From NCBI GenBank assembly GCA_016931715.1, contig JAFGEF010000038.1, positions 51,924-115,923 of the forward strand: 64,000 nt of DNA, given 5' to 3'. Each line of letters opens with the position of its first letter. Within the stretch, counting starts at the first letter, position 1. Source of the stretch: Sedimentisphaerales bacterium. GTDB taxonomy: Bacteria > Planctomycetota > Phycisphaerae > Sedimentisphaerales > Anaerobacaceae. The position numbers and the translations under genes were made by a program. Below, in pieces: positions 1 through 9,739 of this stretch. The notes beneath the pieces are model-generated. The model did not search any database and had not been told where the DNA came from. It saw only the letters and a list, made by a program, of their open reading frames with translations.

Positions 1-2
1 CC

Positions 3-3000
3 GATTTCAGGTCAAGAGAGCCAATGGGGGAAAATTCAAGAGCATTATCAATAAATCATGAGTCTGGAACAATCAGCAATCCGGCCGCTGCAAATCCCAT
101 CCCGGCTGCTTCGGAGACGATTGAGAAAGATACTGTTATAACTCAAGCGGCGGCGACAAAAATATCCTGGCAGGCGGAAGTGTTTTTAATGTGGATTGCA
201 ATCGCCGCAATATTGGCTCTAATAGTATTGAAAAGAACGATTTTTATAAGGGAGCTTGTAAAAAATGCGGCGGATATAGATTTCTCGAACAATAATTCTA
301 TATTACCGAAAACTGGTAGGGTGGGGTTCTACCCCACCAATTATTCGACACTGCAATTTGGTCCGGCAAGTACCACTCTGCAGTATTGTTGTAAATGTTT
401 AAGTTTCAAAAAGCAAATCCCTCTGAAAATCTCACCTGATGCCACAAGCCCTGTTGTCTGCGGCTTGCTGCGGCCAGTAATTTTACTGCCGCAAAACCTC
501 ATCTCCTCGCTCAGCCAGGAACAGTTGAAGGCGATTTTCTTTCATGAGCTTGCACATATCAGGCGGCTTGACTTGTGGGTGAACCTGCTCCAGACGCTTT
601 TGCAGGTTATCTATTTTTACAATCCGCTGTTCTGGCTCGCCAATTCTATTATCCGAAGAACGCGCGAGCAGGCGGTAGATGAGATGGTACTTGTCACAAT
701 GGGTAAAAACGCAGCCGAATATCCCGAAACTCTTGTGAGCGTCGCGAAACTTGCCTTTAAGCGTCCCGCTTTAAGCCTCCGGCTGATAGGTGTTGTCGAA
801 TCCGAAGACGCTCTATCCGGCAGAATCAAACACATGCTCAATCACCCAATCCCAAAAACCGCAAAGCTCGGCTTGCTCGGATTGTTAATCATAATTATAT
901 TAGCCTCGATTCTGCTGCCTATGACAAAAATGGCTAAGCCGAAAATGTCTGTAATAAACAACGGTCCGCTCGATATAAAGCTGGTCGCCATCCGGCCGGA
1001 CAGCGGCGATATGCTTTACGACCCAAATGGCAGAAAAATTGGTAAATTGCCAGAATTTGCTGTCGCATATCAAGACTCCTGGAATCCTGAGAGTCAGTGC
1101 AGAGATTTCATTTTCGAGCTTCCTAAAGATCAGAATCAATTGCTTTTTGCCGCTCATGGAATATATATTACCGACAATTATCTAAGCCTTGGTGATAGCT
1201 TTAGAGAAATTTATAACACAATAAGCGATCCACCTACCCTGACTTATTCTGTATCGTTCGAACGTTCTTATCGCAAATATTTGGTTCCTTTCTTCTCTGT
1301 TAATCACGTTATAGATTATATAGATATTACATTGAATTATTACTACGGCCCGCGTAAAGAAGCGCTCAGCACGTTTTCCGGCCCATTTACTTTGGATAGG
1401 ACAATAACTGCTGATGGAAATAGTCCCTATTATGTGACATTTAAGGAATCCGACAATACAATCAACAATGGTTTAGAGATAAATTTTCAATCAAATCAAT
1501 TTATTTATTTCAGCAAAATACCAGACATTATAATATATGACCTGAATGGTAAGAGATACTTTATGGACAATCCCAGGTCTGGTTCCGTTGGTTTTATTTA
1601 CTCAGATATACCCGTTTCTCTTGATAAAATCGCAGCTGTTACTTTTGGTGAACAATCTTACAGGATTACTTTTAAGAATGTGAAAGTTCAATATAATACT
1701 CCACCTCGTACACATGCTGAATATCTTGATATAATGGCACAAAGACTCAATTTGGCTGGATTAACCAGTGAAGAATTGAGACGATATGATTTTAAGAATC
1801 CGCAGGAAGCGATTAAAGTTATTGATATTATTCAAAGCCAGTCGCATATCCGGCAGGCTGTTCAGGCGATCAGATTTAATCAATATAATTCTGGTTCGCC
1901 TGCTCAGGATCAAGACGCAATGAGAAATAATCCGAAAGTTCGAATTCCCGAACTAAACAAGGAAACACAGATAATAATCCGAAAGGTCGCAGCTCAGTGG
2001 GCGAGTTCGAGTGACGTTGAGAATTTCGGACTGGAACTTGGCTTGATGGGGAAATGGCCTGAGTTTTTTGATATGGCTATCGAAAGGCTAAGTAAAGAAC
2101 CACCCGAACATCTTTCTCCTGAAAAGGAACGAATATGGCGACAGGATAACCATGAAATAACAAATGTTATGCTTAATTACAGGCTCGATAAATATACAAC
2201 CGAACAAGCTGATAAACTAAAACAGCTTATTCTTAGTACAAACGATAAAGCAGTGTTACAAGATATTTTTAATCTTCTGAAGATGACAAAAATCCAGGAA
2301 ATTACTGACGTTCTCTGGGAACTGGCTCAGGACGAGAACCCCTGGATATGGTGGCGTGCATTTGAAGCATGGTATTATCATATATCAAGCAAAGATAGAA
2401 ATATTGATGATCTATCCGAAGAAAATAAACTCAAATTATTTCTCATACATGGTTTTCCTAAAGATGATAATCTGGACAAAAAAGCTACAGAGCGTTTGGC
2501 TGAAATATTTACTCCTGAATTGGGAAGACTGGATGCGGGAACGTGGAATTCTGTCAAAACTAAAATTACGCAAAAGTACGATAAAAAAGAAGCAACCGAA
2601 CTTTTTATTAATTATCTGAGACAAGTACATGATGAAACCACAGCGAGACAATGGAAACAAAGAAATGCTCAACCTGTTTGGAATGTGATTAATATAATAT
2701 GGAATTTGAATCTATGGTATGATGTAAATATCGGTAATATTGGAATTGAAGAACCCGGGCGGGGAGCAAATATTGAGCCGAGAACATTTGCTGCTTTTCA
2801 AACTCTTATATCTCAGGCTCTGAACTGGTATGATGAGAATCAGAACGTTGAACCAATCGAGTTGGCCTTTGCCGGTAAAGTAGTCGATACATCCGGGAAT
2901 CCGATTGTGAATGCAAAATTAATTTTCACGAAAATGGAAGATTATCAGGATGAAAGAGGTTATAAAAACCAGCGCAGAGTTGAAGTGTCGCAGATTACTA

Positions 3001-6000
3001 CGGACATGAACGGGCAATTCTCTGTAGTACTCGATTCAAAAGAACAATGGTACGAATTAAATGTAACTGCAGATGGTTTTCTAACGAGAGAAAGAATTAT
3101 GGTTCATCCTCTTGACGATGGAAGATTTCGCTACAATGACCGCTATACAGATAAAGATAATGTAATTACAATGCAGCATCCCGGCAGAATCAGCGGGACA
3201 GTTTACGGCTCCGATGGAAAGCCCTTATTAAACACTAAATTTAAGTTGTGGGCTAATTATCAATACTCTTCAACGGGACCGGAACTAACCATCACGACAG
3301 ATTCACAGGGAAAATTTGATGTAAATGGGATTGCAGCCGACCCAATGCTTTTATCTTATACAAGGCTCAACCAGGTACCGCAGGGACGAACATCACGTCA
3401 GGAATACGGAGGATTGTGCGGTGCTTTAATAATTGAAAATAAAGAAGGACAGAATTTATCTGATATTGTTCTGGATTTATCAAAATCCGTCTGCTCGCTT
3501 GAGCTTGAGGTAAAAGATAAAGCAGGCGTTCCTGTCGATTCTATTAACATGTATTTTGATATAAAAATGCCCCCCGGAAGCGGATATCTTTATAATACGG
3601 TGTTCTATTCCAAAGAAGAAAAATCGGACGGAATATATAAATTCGAAGGCTTGCCGCCGGGAAAATGGCATTTAAGAATATCTAATAGTGATTATCCGGA
3701 TCAGGAACTTGACGTCGAACTTACCGGCGAAAAACCAGCTCACCATCAGATAGAAATTGGATCGTCTGCCGATTCAGAAATAAAAAAACGAGCCGAACTT
3801 GAAAGAGCCTTGAGAGCGGCAAAGGAGACACTCCCGAAAAATCTGTCTGATGTTCCGTTTATGGATAACCAATTTACAAGTAACAATAAAGAACCTATAT
3901 CTAATCAGACATCTGTTTTGCAGGGAACACCGATAATTGGTTATGATGTGAAACTTAATTTTACTGAACCAAATATCAGTGACGGTAGTTTTCATAGCGA
4001 GCAGAGTGTTGCTTTTGCATTGTCTTTTCTGCAAATTCAAGACAGGCCGGGTTATTATGTTGATTTTATTTCAACCGGGCAGGAAACGTGGCCTGTAATT
4101 GTTGATGATAATACCCTTACAATATCGAATGGCAATAGCGGCCGGCAAATTATTTCCGAATCATGGACTTCTGAAGAAACAAAATTTGAAAAAGTGATAA
4201 CTCTGCCGCTGGAGTATTCAGGCAAAAAATTTCAGTGTCCCGTTTATATAGAATTGCAGCGGAGAGAACATAATAGCCCGATTGGTTATTACTGGTTCTG
4301 TGCGTATATTTCAGGCAGATTACCCAGAGGCGCAAGCAGCAGAATCTTCGAAATAGTTAACCTCGACCAGCAGATGGAATTTCGCCTGAAAGGTGACGGC
4401 ACAGACAAGAGAGATGCTGTTTTGGGGATTGATATTGATGGCGATGGAAAAATCGACTCTTCAACAAGAGGCGGCGAGCAGTTTTCACTATACGAACCTT
4501 TCACTATCGATTCCAAAACATACCGGGTAACAGAAGTAGATCCTTATCTACCAAGAGTTGTATTTCGCGAAGTTGCTTCTGAAACGAAGACAAATACTTC
4601 TGCTTCTGGTCAATCAGTAAAACCGAAGCTGACAATAAAATCTCATGAGGCAAATGGGGCAAATAAGGAAGCTGAAGCATTGATGGGAAAATTTCAACAG
4701 GCTTTGAAGGATTCTGATTTTGAAAAGGCAATAAGTTTGTGTTCTCAAAAAGTTCAATCATTTGCTAAGAAATACCAACCTTTAGAGGATTTCTTTAATG
4801 ATGTTGTTCCTATCGAAAAAATAAAAGCTTTATCTGAAGTTTTGACTTTCGGTGGAAGTACAGGACCTGGAAATCGTAGATTAGCATATTTTTGTTGCGT
4901 GCAATTGTCTGAACCTGATATTAAACCACAGATTAGTTGGGAGTGGAAACTTAATAATACTGATTCAGGCTGGGAGATTGATTTTAAAACATTAACATTA
5001 AATGCATGGATTGAACAAGAGACGAATAGATTAAACAATGAACGAATACAGGCACTCGAAAGAGACAGAATCTTAAAGGAAGGCTTGGAATTAAAGCTGG
5101 TTCCATTGAGCGAGAGTTTTGTCGTTGGCAAGCCTATGGAGTTTCGGCTGGAATTGACTAATATAAGTGATTCACCGATTGAATATTGGACAGCAGATTT
5201 TTATTTGCTTAATGACCCTTTAACTATTATTGATCCTAATGGAAAACATGTCGAATATATGTCCGGCTCTACTCAAACTACAACGGTTTCTAAAACTCTT
5301 AATCCAAACCAAACAATCATACTCAAGGAAAAATATGATGTTACAAGCCAGTATCATATAACAAAACCGGGAACTTATACTTTTCAATTCACTGGCTACG
5401 ATTCCACAGTTGTAAAATCAAATATTGTAAAAGTGGAAGTCAATCCCGGACAGATTTCTGATGATGATTTAATATTTCAAAAGCTTATTGATATTGCTCC
5501 TGAAGATTGGGAAATAACCAAAACAAGAATACGTGATTTGGATGATTTCAATATAGAGGACAATAACGGAATTTCAATAGCCATGATAGGTGATTATGAT
5601 AAAGAAACAACCGAAGGTTTCGCTGGAGTAATTTTACTTATTAATACATCACAATCTTATCTGGAAGCAATTGACAACGAAGCCGAATTCTTGGGACATT
5701 CAAGGTGGGGAAACGTTTATATCAATTCCTTAAATGCAGAATCTCTTTGGCCGGATTACAAAGAACAAATAGTAAAAGTCCTTAGAATAGAAACAGCAGA
5801 AAACTCCATCAAGCAGAATGAAGAAAAAGCAAAATGGGGTGATGTTGTTGAAGGCTCTCAGATTCGTCTTGTTGATGCAAACCAGATTTGGGGACGCTCC
5901 GACTGGCCTCATGCTGTTGTGCGGCTGCATCTGGAAGCGAAAAATAATGGACAACGCTATCTTCATTTGCCTGAAAACGGACTTAGATGGCAAATAGAAG

Positions 6001-8945
6001 TTGATGGCAAATGGTATGAATATGTTAAGTATGAACAAGGACCGGATGGAATTGATTTTGGAGCAGGTACTGTCTTACGCGATTTTAATCAGGGAAATTT
6101 TTATGATGATTTGAAAGTTGAAATTGCGGGTAACTGGAAACAAATCCCGCAAGAAAAAGAAATAGAATATGCCATGAGACAATATTCCGGTTCCGGAGGG
6201 ATTATAGAAGTTCTATACGGCAAAGAGCTTATTTTGGAATCCGGCAAACATAAAATTCGCACAGCAATAACATGTCCTCCTTCAAAAAGAGTAAATATTG
6301 TCGACTCTCCGGTTCGTTTGATTAGCAATCCAATCGAAGTCACTCTTGATAAAGTTCCCGATGATAATGAAGTACCATGGGGACAGACAATCGAAGAAAT
6401 ACAGATTCGAGGGAGAATGGATGAGCAATGGCACGAGGGAGAAGTTCCGAAATTTCTTGTGGACGTGCGAAATAATGGGCCAGAAGATTTGAGATTGGTC
6501 CTGGCGCCTGAATGGTGGGAGTTAGAACTGGATGGTATATGGTATAAAATTGGAGCCTGGTATTCAGGAATAGTACCTGTGATGTCATTAGACTCGGGCG
6601 AACAGAAGAATGGTATAGAGTTTGTTCCGACAGAGCGTTGGGAATGGAATAATAATCGTGATCCTTTGAAATTTACCGAAGGTACGCATGAAGTCCGATT
6701 GTCACTTACTGTATTTCGTAAGGATCCTAATGACAAGCGAAGTACACGAGTATTAAGTAATCAAATCGAGTTTGAGATTTTACCGAAAGAAGAAAATTCC
6801 GATGCGAATGCTTCAGGAGCTGGCCAAACAGGTGTGAATATTTATTTATTAGATGGTGCATCGGCACAACCGCTCTCAGAGTCGGTTCTTAGAGATAAAC
6901 CATGGATAGCCTCAGAAGATATTGAAATGTACGATTTTTCAAGTCATTGTATCTATTTGAAAAAAGAAAGACCTGAACTTCCTTTCAAAACAGTGTCACT
7001 GCGCGGAAATCCCTTTGTTATTACAGCTAATGGTCAGAAATGCTATTCAGGTTTGCTATGGACATCAGTATCATCTTTTATGCCGGAATGGAATACGCCG
7101 CTGATTTATGTGCCTGATTTCACGATGCCTGGTGACATTATAAATATTCAGTTGAGTCCAGGACTTTCGTCTTCCGAAGAGGATACTCAAACTCAAGATG
7201 TGCGAATCGATCCGCATATAATACAGGCGCTTAAAGAAAAAGGGCAATATCATGCCGGGCTGGAAATCACCTTGGATAAGGTTGATATACGGAAAACAGA
7301 TACCGGCTCATCGCTTTCATATACCTATACCTTGAAAAATAATGACCAGAATGACCTTTACGTTTTTGATCCGAATAAAATGGGCGCAGGTCTGTTCCAT
7401 TATTTCAATAATTGCCCTTCGCTGCTGCCCGAGGGAGGTGGGCGCTATATCGCCGGAGATAACGATAAAATCGTAAAGACCCCGGACCCCTCGGATAAAA
7501 TTGATAAGTCATGGTTCAGTCTTATCGAGAGCGGCCAGTCGATGACTCGCACAGTGACATTAGATGCTTATCCGGAAATATCGCAAGGCAAATACGAGTG
7601 TAGTTTCAGGTTTCATTCCCCGGGCATTCGATTCACCAAAGATCAGCGTGCCCAGTTCGACAAAAGAGTTTGGATGGGGCAAATTAGCGCGAAAACAAAC
7701 GTCAATATCACTGGTATCAAGGCTCAGCCTTCCGAAGTTGAGGCAAATGCCAACAAACTGGAATTTAGGATAATTCCAGAAGCGCCCGGTTCCAGCGGCT
7801 ATCCGATTGGCTTTACGCCGCAGGAGGTGCAGCAATTCATTCAGGTACTCGAACAAAACGGTCCGAATGCTACAGTGCATAATAACGATTATATCTGGCT
7901 TGAACTTGATGAGAGCGTGGAAAGCAATTTATTTATCAAACAAAAATATCAGGGCAAAATGTATGTGCTGGCTTCAAACAGGAAATCTGAAATTATGCTC
8001 GATGACGGCAGTTGGTACATGAATCGTGCAAACAGAAATAGAGAAGATAATTTTACCAACAGGTATTATTCCGTCTCCTCGAGGTTAGATGAGTACGGCG
8101 ACCATCTCTTGTCTTCATTAACTAACAATAATATGGGGAAATATCTTGCTGTCATTGCAAACGGTAAGATTATTTTTGCTTCAAGGATTTCTCGCATAAT
8201 GCACGAGGTGACAATAACCGGTGACTTCTCGGCAGCTCAGGCCGGCTCATGGATGTACAGGCTCGATCAATTCGCTCAGGTTTCAGTGTTAGAAAGAAAG
8301 CCGCGTCTTTGTGATGTGGACAGGCAGGCCTCGCAGGAGTATGACAAAGCGAGAGAAGCGATAGCCGCAGGTGAAAACAGGGCAAAACTGGCGCAAATAT
8401 TTTTGACAATTGGCGCAAAGCATCCGAAAACTGACGAATGTAAAACCGCAACCGAATTAGGTCATCTGCTGGAAAAAATGGCACAAGAGGATAAAAACTT
8501 TGTTGAGCCGAAAGACGTGCAGAAACTTTCATCGCAGGAAAAAATCGATTATTACATTTACAAGCTGCGTGACATCTCCAAACAGTCAATTTTCACTGGT
8601 GAAAAAATACATGTTCTTCGAGAGGCGGATAACTCGGCAGTGACTCTAAGAGAAATGGGAAAAGACGTTGTACCGGCAATGATTTCTTTATTGGAAGATC
8701 GCCGACCGACGCGGACAGCCAGCGATCCATTTACCGGCGGCGTAATTCTGCGTTATTGTGATATTGCCTTGGAGATTATCGAGTCGATTTCCGGGAAGAA
8801 ATTTGATTTTCGTACTGTGCGCGGAAGCTATTTATCGACTGCAAGTGAAAAATTGAGAGAAAAAATCATCGAAGATGTCAAATCGTGGTGGGAGCAAAAT
8901 AAAGATAAGTCCGATAAGCAGCCTGATTCTATGAAAAATCGCTAA
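3..8945 (+). CDS. Giant M56 (BlaR1-type) metallopeptidase with about 2,600-residue C-terminal extension, 5' partial
   Basis: Membrane zinc peptidase of the M56 (BlaR1/MecR1) family. The frame is open from the track Met at base 24 back to base 3. Only one membrane helix (about residues 52-72, counted from base 24) precedes the core, whereas the second M56 protein in this window has more, so the true start is probably upstream of the window. HELAH (174-178) supplies zinc ligands and catalytic Glu; another helix follows at about 281-299. Beyond it lie three carboxypeptidase-regulatory-like beta modules (about 945-1240), an NTF2-like stretch (about 1550-1660), several related beta-rich modules, and a region at about 2579-2746 resembling the SecD P1 head (LAVIANGKIIFASRI then ITGDFS). 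In the family the peptidase senses an envelope signal and cleaves a BlaI repressor; the partner would lie upstream. The role of the extension is unknown. Confidence 0.85.
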   Translation, partial: DFRSREPMGENSRALSINHESGTISNPAAANPIPAASETIEKDTVITQAAATKISWQAEVFLMWIAIAAILALIVLKRTIFIRELVKNAADIDFSNNNSILPKTGRVGFYPTNYSTLQFGPASTTLQYCCKCLSFKKQIPLKISPDATSPVVCGLLRPVILLPQNLISSLSQEQLKAIFFHELAHIRRLDLWVNLLQTLLQVIYFYNPLFWLANSIIRRTREQAVDEMVLVTMGKNAAEYPETLVSVAKLAFKRPALSLRLIGVVESEDALSGRIKHMLNHPIPKTAKLGLLGLLIIIILASILLPMTKMAKPKMSVINNGPLDIKLVAIRPDSGDMLYDPNGRKIGKLPEFAVAYQDSWNPESQCRDFIFELPKDQNQLLFAAHGIYITDNYLSLGDSFREIYNTISDPPTLTYSVSFERSYRKYLVPFFSVNHVIDYIDITLNYYYGPRKEALSTFSGPFTLDRTITADGNSPYYVTFKESDNTINNGLEINFQSNQFIYFSKIPDIIIYDLNGKRYFMDNPRSGSVGFIYSDIPVSLDKIAAVTFGEQSYRITFKNVKVQYNTPPRTHAEYLDIMAQRLNLAGLTSEELRRYDFKNPQEAIKVIDIIQSQSHIRQAVQAIRFNQYNSGSPAQDQDAMRNNPKVRIPELNKETQIIIRKVAAQWASSSDVENFGLELGLMGKWPEFFDMAIERLSKEPPEHLSPEKERIWRQDNHEITNVMLNYRLDKYTTEQADKLKQLILSTNDKAVLQDIFNLLKMTKIQEITDVLWELAQDENPWIWWRAFEAWYYHISSKDRNIDDLSEENKLKLFLIHGFPKDDNLDKKATERLAEIFTPELGRLDAGTWNSVKTKITQKYDKKEATELFINYLRQVHDETTARQWKQRNAQPVWNVINIIWNLNLWYDVNIGNIGIEEPGRGANIEPRTFAAFQTLISQALNWYDENQNVEPIELAFAGKVVDTSGNPIVNAKLIFTKMEDYQDERGYKNQRRVEVSQITTDMNGQFSVVLDSKEQWYELNVTADGFLTRERIMVHPLDDGRFRYNDRYTDKDNVITMQHPGRISGTVYGSDGKPLLNTKFKLWANYQYSSTGPELTITTDSQGKFDVNGIAADPMLLSYTRLNQVPQGRTSRQEYGGLCGALIIENKEGQNLSDIVLDLSKSVCSLELEVKDKAGVPVDSINMYFDIKMPPGSGYLYNTVFYSKEEKSDGIYKFEGLPPGKWHLRISNSDYPDQELDVELTGEKPAHHQIEIGSSADSEIKKRAELERALRAAKETLPKNLSDVPFMDNQFTSNNKEPISNQTSVLQGTPIIGYDVKLNFTEPNISDGSFHSEQSVAFALSFLQIQDRPGYYVDFISTGQETWPVIVDDNTLTISNGNSGRQIISESWTSEETKFEKVITLPLEYSGKKFQCPVYIELQRREHNSPIGYYWFCAYISGRLPRGASSRIFEIVNLDQQMEFRLKGDGTDKRDAVLGIDIDGDGKIDSSTRGGEQFSLYEPFTIDSKTYRVTEVDPYLPRVVFREVASETKTNTSASGQSVKPKLTIKSHEANGANKEAEALMGKFQQALKDSDFEKAISLCSQKVQSFAKKYQPLEDFFNDVVPIEKIKALSEVLTFGGSTGPGNRRLAYFCCVQLSEPDIKPQISWEWKLNNTDSGWEIDFKTLTLNAWIEQETNRLNNERIQALERDRILKEGLELKLVPLSESFVVGKPMEFRLELTNISDSPIEYWTADFYLLNDPLTIIDPNGKHVEYMSGSTQTTTVSKTLNPNQTIILKEKYDVTSQYHITKPGTYTFQFTGYDSTVVKSNIVKVEVNPGQISDDDLIFQKLIDIAPEDWEITKTRIRDLDDFNIEDNNGISIAMIGDYDKETTEGFAGVILLINTSQSYLEAIDNEAEFLGHSRWGNVYINSLNAESLWPDYKEQIVKVLRIETAENSIKQNEEKAKWGDVVEGSQIRLVDANQIWGRSDWPHAVVRLHLEAKNNGQRYLHLPENGLRWQIEVDGKWYEYVKYEQGPDGIDFGAGTVLRDFNQGNFYDDLKVEIAGNWKQIPQEKEIEYAMRQYSGSGGIIEVLYGKELILESGKHKIRTAITCPPSKRVNIVDSPVRLISNPIEVTLDKVPDDNEVPWGQTIEEIQIRGRMDEQWHEGEVPKFLVDVRNNGPEDLRLVLAPEWWELELDGIWYKIGAWYSGIVPVMSLDSGEQKNGIEFVPTERWEWNNNRDPLKFTEGTHEVRLSLTVFRKDPNDKRSTRVLSNQIEFEILPKEENSDANASGAGQTGVNIYLLDGASAQPLSESVLRDKPWIASEDIEMYDFSSHCIYLKKERPELPFKTVSLRGNPFVITANGQKCYSGLLWTSVSSFMPEWNTPLIYVPDFTMPGDIINIQLSPGLSSSEEDTQTQDVRIDPHIIQALKEKGQYHAGLEITLDKVDIRKTDTGSSLSYTYTLKNNDQNDLYVFDPNKMGAGLFHYFNNCPSLLPEGGGRYIAGDNDKIVKTPDPSDKIDKSWFSLIESGQSMTRTVTLDAYPEISQGKYECSFRFHSPGIRFTKDQRAQFDKRVWMGQISAKTNVNITGIKAQPSEVEANANKLEFRIIPEAPGSSGYPIGFTPQEVQQFIQVLEQNGPNATVHNNDYIWLELDESVESNLFIKQKYQGKMYVLASNRKSEIMLDDGSWYMNRANRNREDNFTNRYYSVSSRLDEYGDHLLSSLTNNNMGKYLAVIANGKIIFASRISRIMHEVTITGDFSAAQAGSWMYRLDQFAQVSVLERKPRLCDVDRQASQEYDKAREAIAAGENRAKLAQIFLTIGAKHPKTDECKTATELGHLLEKMAQEDKNFVEPKDVQKLSSQEKIDYYIYKLRDISKQSIFTGEKIHVLREADNSAVTLREMGKDVVPAMISLLEDRRPTRTASDPFTGGVILRYCDIALEIIESISGKKFDFRTVRGSYLSTASEKLREKIIEDVKSWWEQNKDKSDKQPDSMKNR

Positions 8946-9098
8946 GATTATAGGCAATTTACTCAATTATTACATACCAAAAGCCCAATTCCGCCGGATC
9001 ATTAGGCATTCTGCCTGCCTAAATTAAGGTTTTCCCCTATTTCCAGATTGATTCCTCGTGTGATATAAAAAGATTTTGAAATGCTTTAAGGAGTAAAA

Positions 9099-9194
9099 AT
9101 GGCTGGTTTCGGGGATAAAAAAGAGAAAGCTAAAAATGTTAAAGCTATCACAATGAGTAAAAAAGTAGGGGTGTTCGAAGGCAGCCGGTGTTAA
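9099..9194 (+). CDS. Small ORF, 31 aa, strong ribosome binding site
   Basis: ATG preceded by AAGGAG at a 5-nt spacing opens a 31-codon frame rich in Lys (start MAGFGDKKEKAKNVKA) ending in S-R-C. It is too short for the ORF track. A 10-bp perfect hairpin begins at its penultimate codons and covers the stop. The protein is not recognised. The strong Shine-Dalgarno and the hairpin at the stop argue for a real transcript end, but coding status is unproven. Confidence 0.4.
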   Translation: MAGFGDKKEKAKNVKAITMSKKVGVFEGSRC

Positions 9195-9208
9195 ATATAC
9201 CGGCTGCC
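9180..9208 (+). other. Perfect 10-bp hairpin over the small ORF stop
   Basis: GGCAGCCGGT pairs with ACCGGCTGCC across a 9-nt loop that contains the TAA stop of the 31-codon ORF. No T-tract follows, so it is not a standard intrinsic terminator. It may stabilise a 3' end or act as a protein site. Confidence 0.5.
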
Positions 9209-9354
9209 GGGTAACAATTATCAATTCTGACATACTTCCAAAATTTAAAACAGTCCTGCGAATGTTTTACCGAAATCGTTCTACACCACAGAGCACACGA
9301 AGAATCTCGAAGAAAATACCTAACGACTATCGACCAACAACTAAAGACTAATTT

Positions 9355-9600
9355 AAAGCCGCAGAGCTCACAGAGAACAACAATCGCTAATGTCCAAAAC
9401 CAAAATTCTAAACAAATTCAAATGTTTAAAACATTTATTCTTGTTTAGAAAGGTAGGGGGTGATGAATCGCACCATTTATCTTAATATCAGATAAAGAGT
9501 TACGTTCCTGTTTGGAGCATTAGAATTTTTATATTGGAAATTGTTTAGGATTTTGGTTGCGGCTACGCCGCGCCAAGTCCTCTGTGAGCTCTGCGGCTTT
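9355..9600. repeat. Inverted-repeat (MITE-like) element, 246 bp
   Basis: The outer arms are a 21-bp perfect inverted repeat (AAAGCCGCAGAGCTCACAGAG at 9355-9375, its complement at 9580-9600). Inner arms match at 16 of 17 positions (9399-9415 against 9541-9557). No ORF lies inside. It sits in the 794-bp gap between the M56 gene and the lipoprotein gene. A stretch just upstream (about 9286-9315, CCACAGAGCACACG) resembles the arm motif and may be a decayed copy. Confidence 0.7.
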
Positions 9601-9739
9601 TGATTAATTGTTAGTTTTTTCATTTGGGGACGGGTGAAGAATAAATCGGAATTGGTATGTATTCCATTGTGAAAATCTGGTATATTATTGAAAAGTTGTA
9701 TATTCGATATAATTTATAGACGATGATAATAGAATCTTC

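Noticed and set aside
6101-6736. Minus-strand ORF of 211 aa inside the giant M56 gene
   Set aside because: Antisense to a clearly coding frame, low-complexity Ser-rich translation, no motif.
9688-9713. TTGAAA and TATAAT before the DUF1570-like gene as a promoter
   Set aside because: The spacer is only 14 nt; the perfect -10 is attractive but unsupported.
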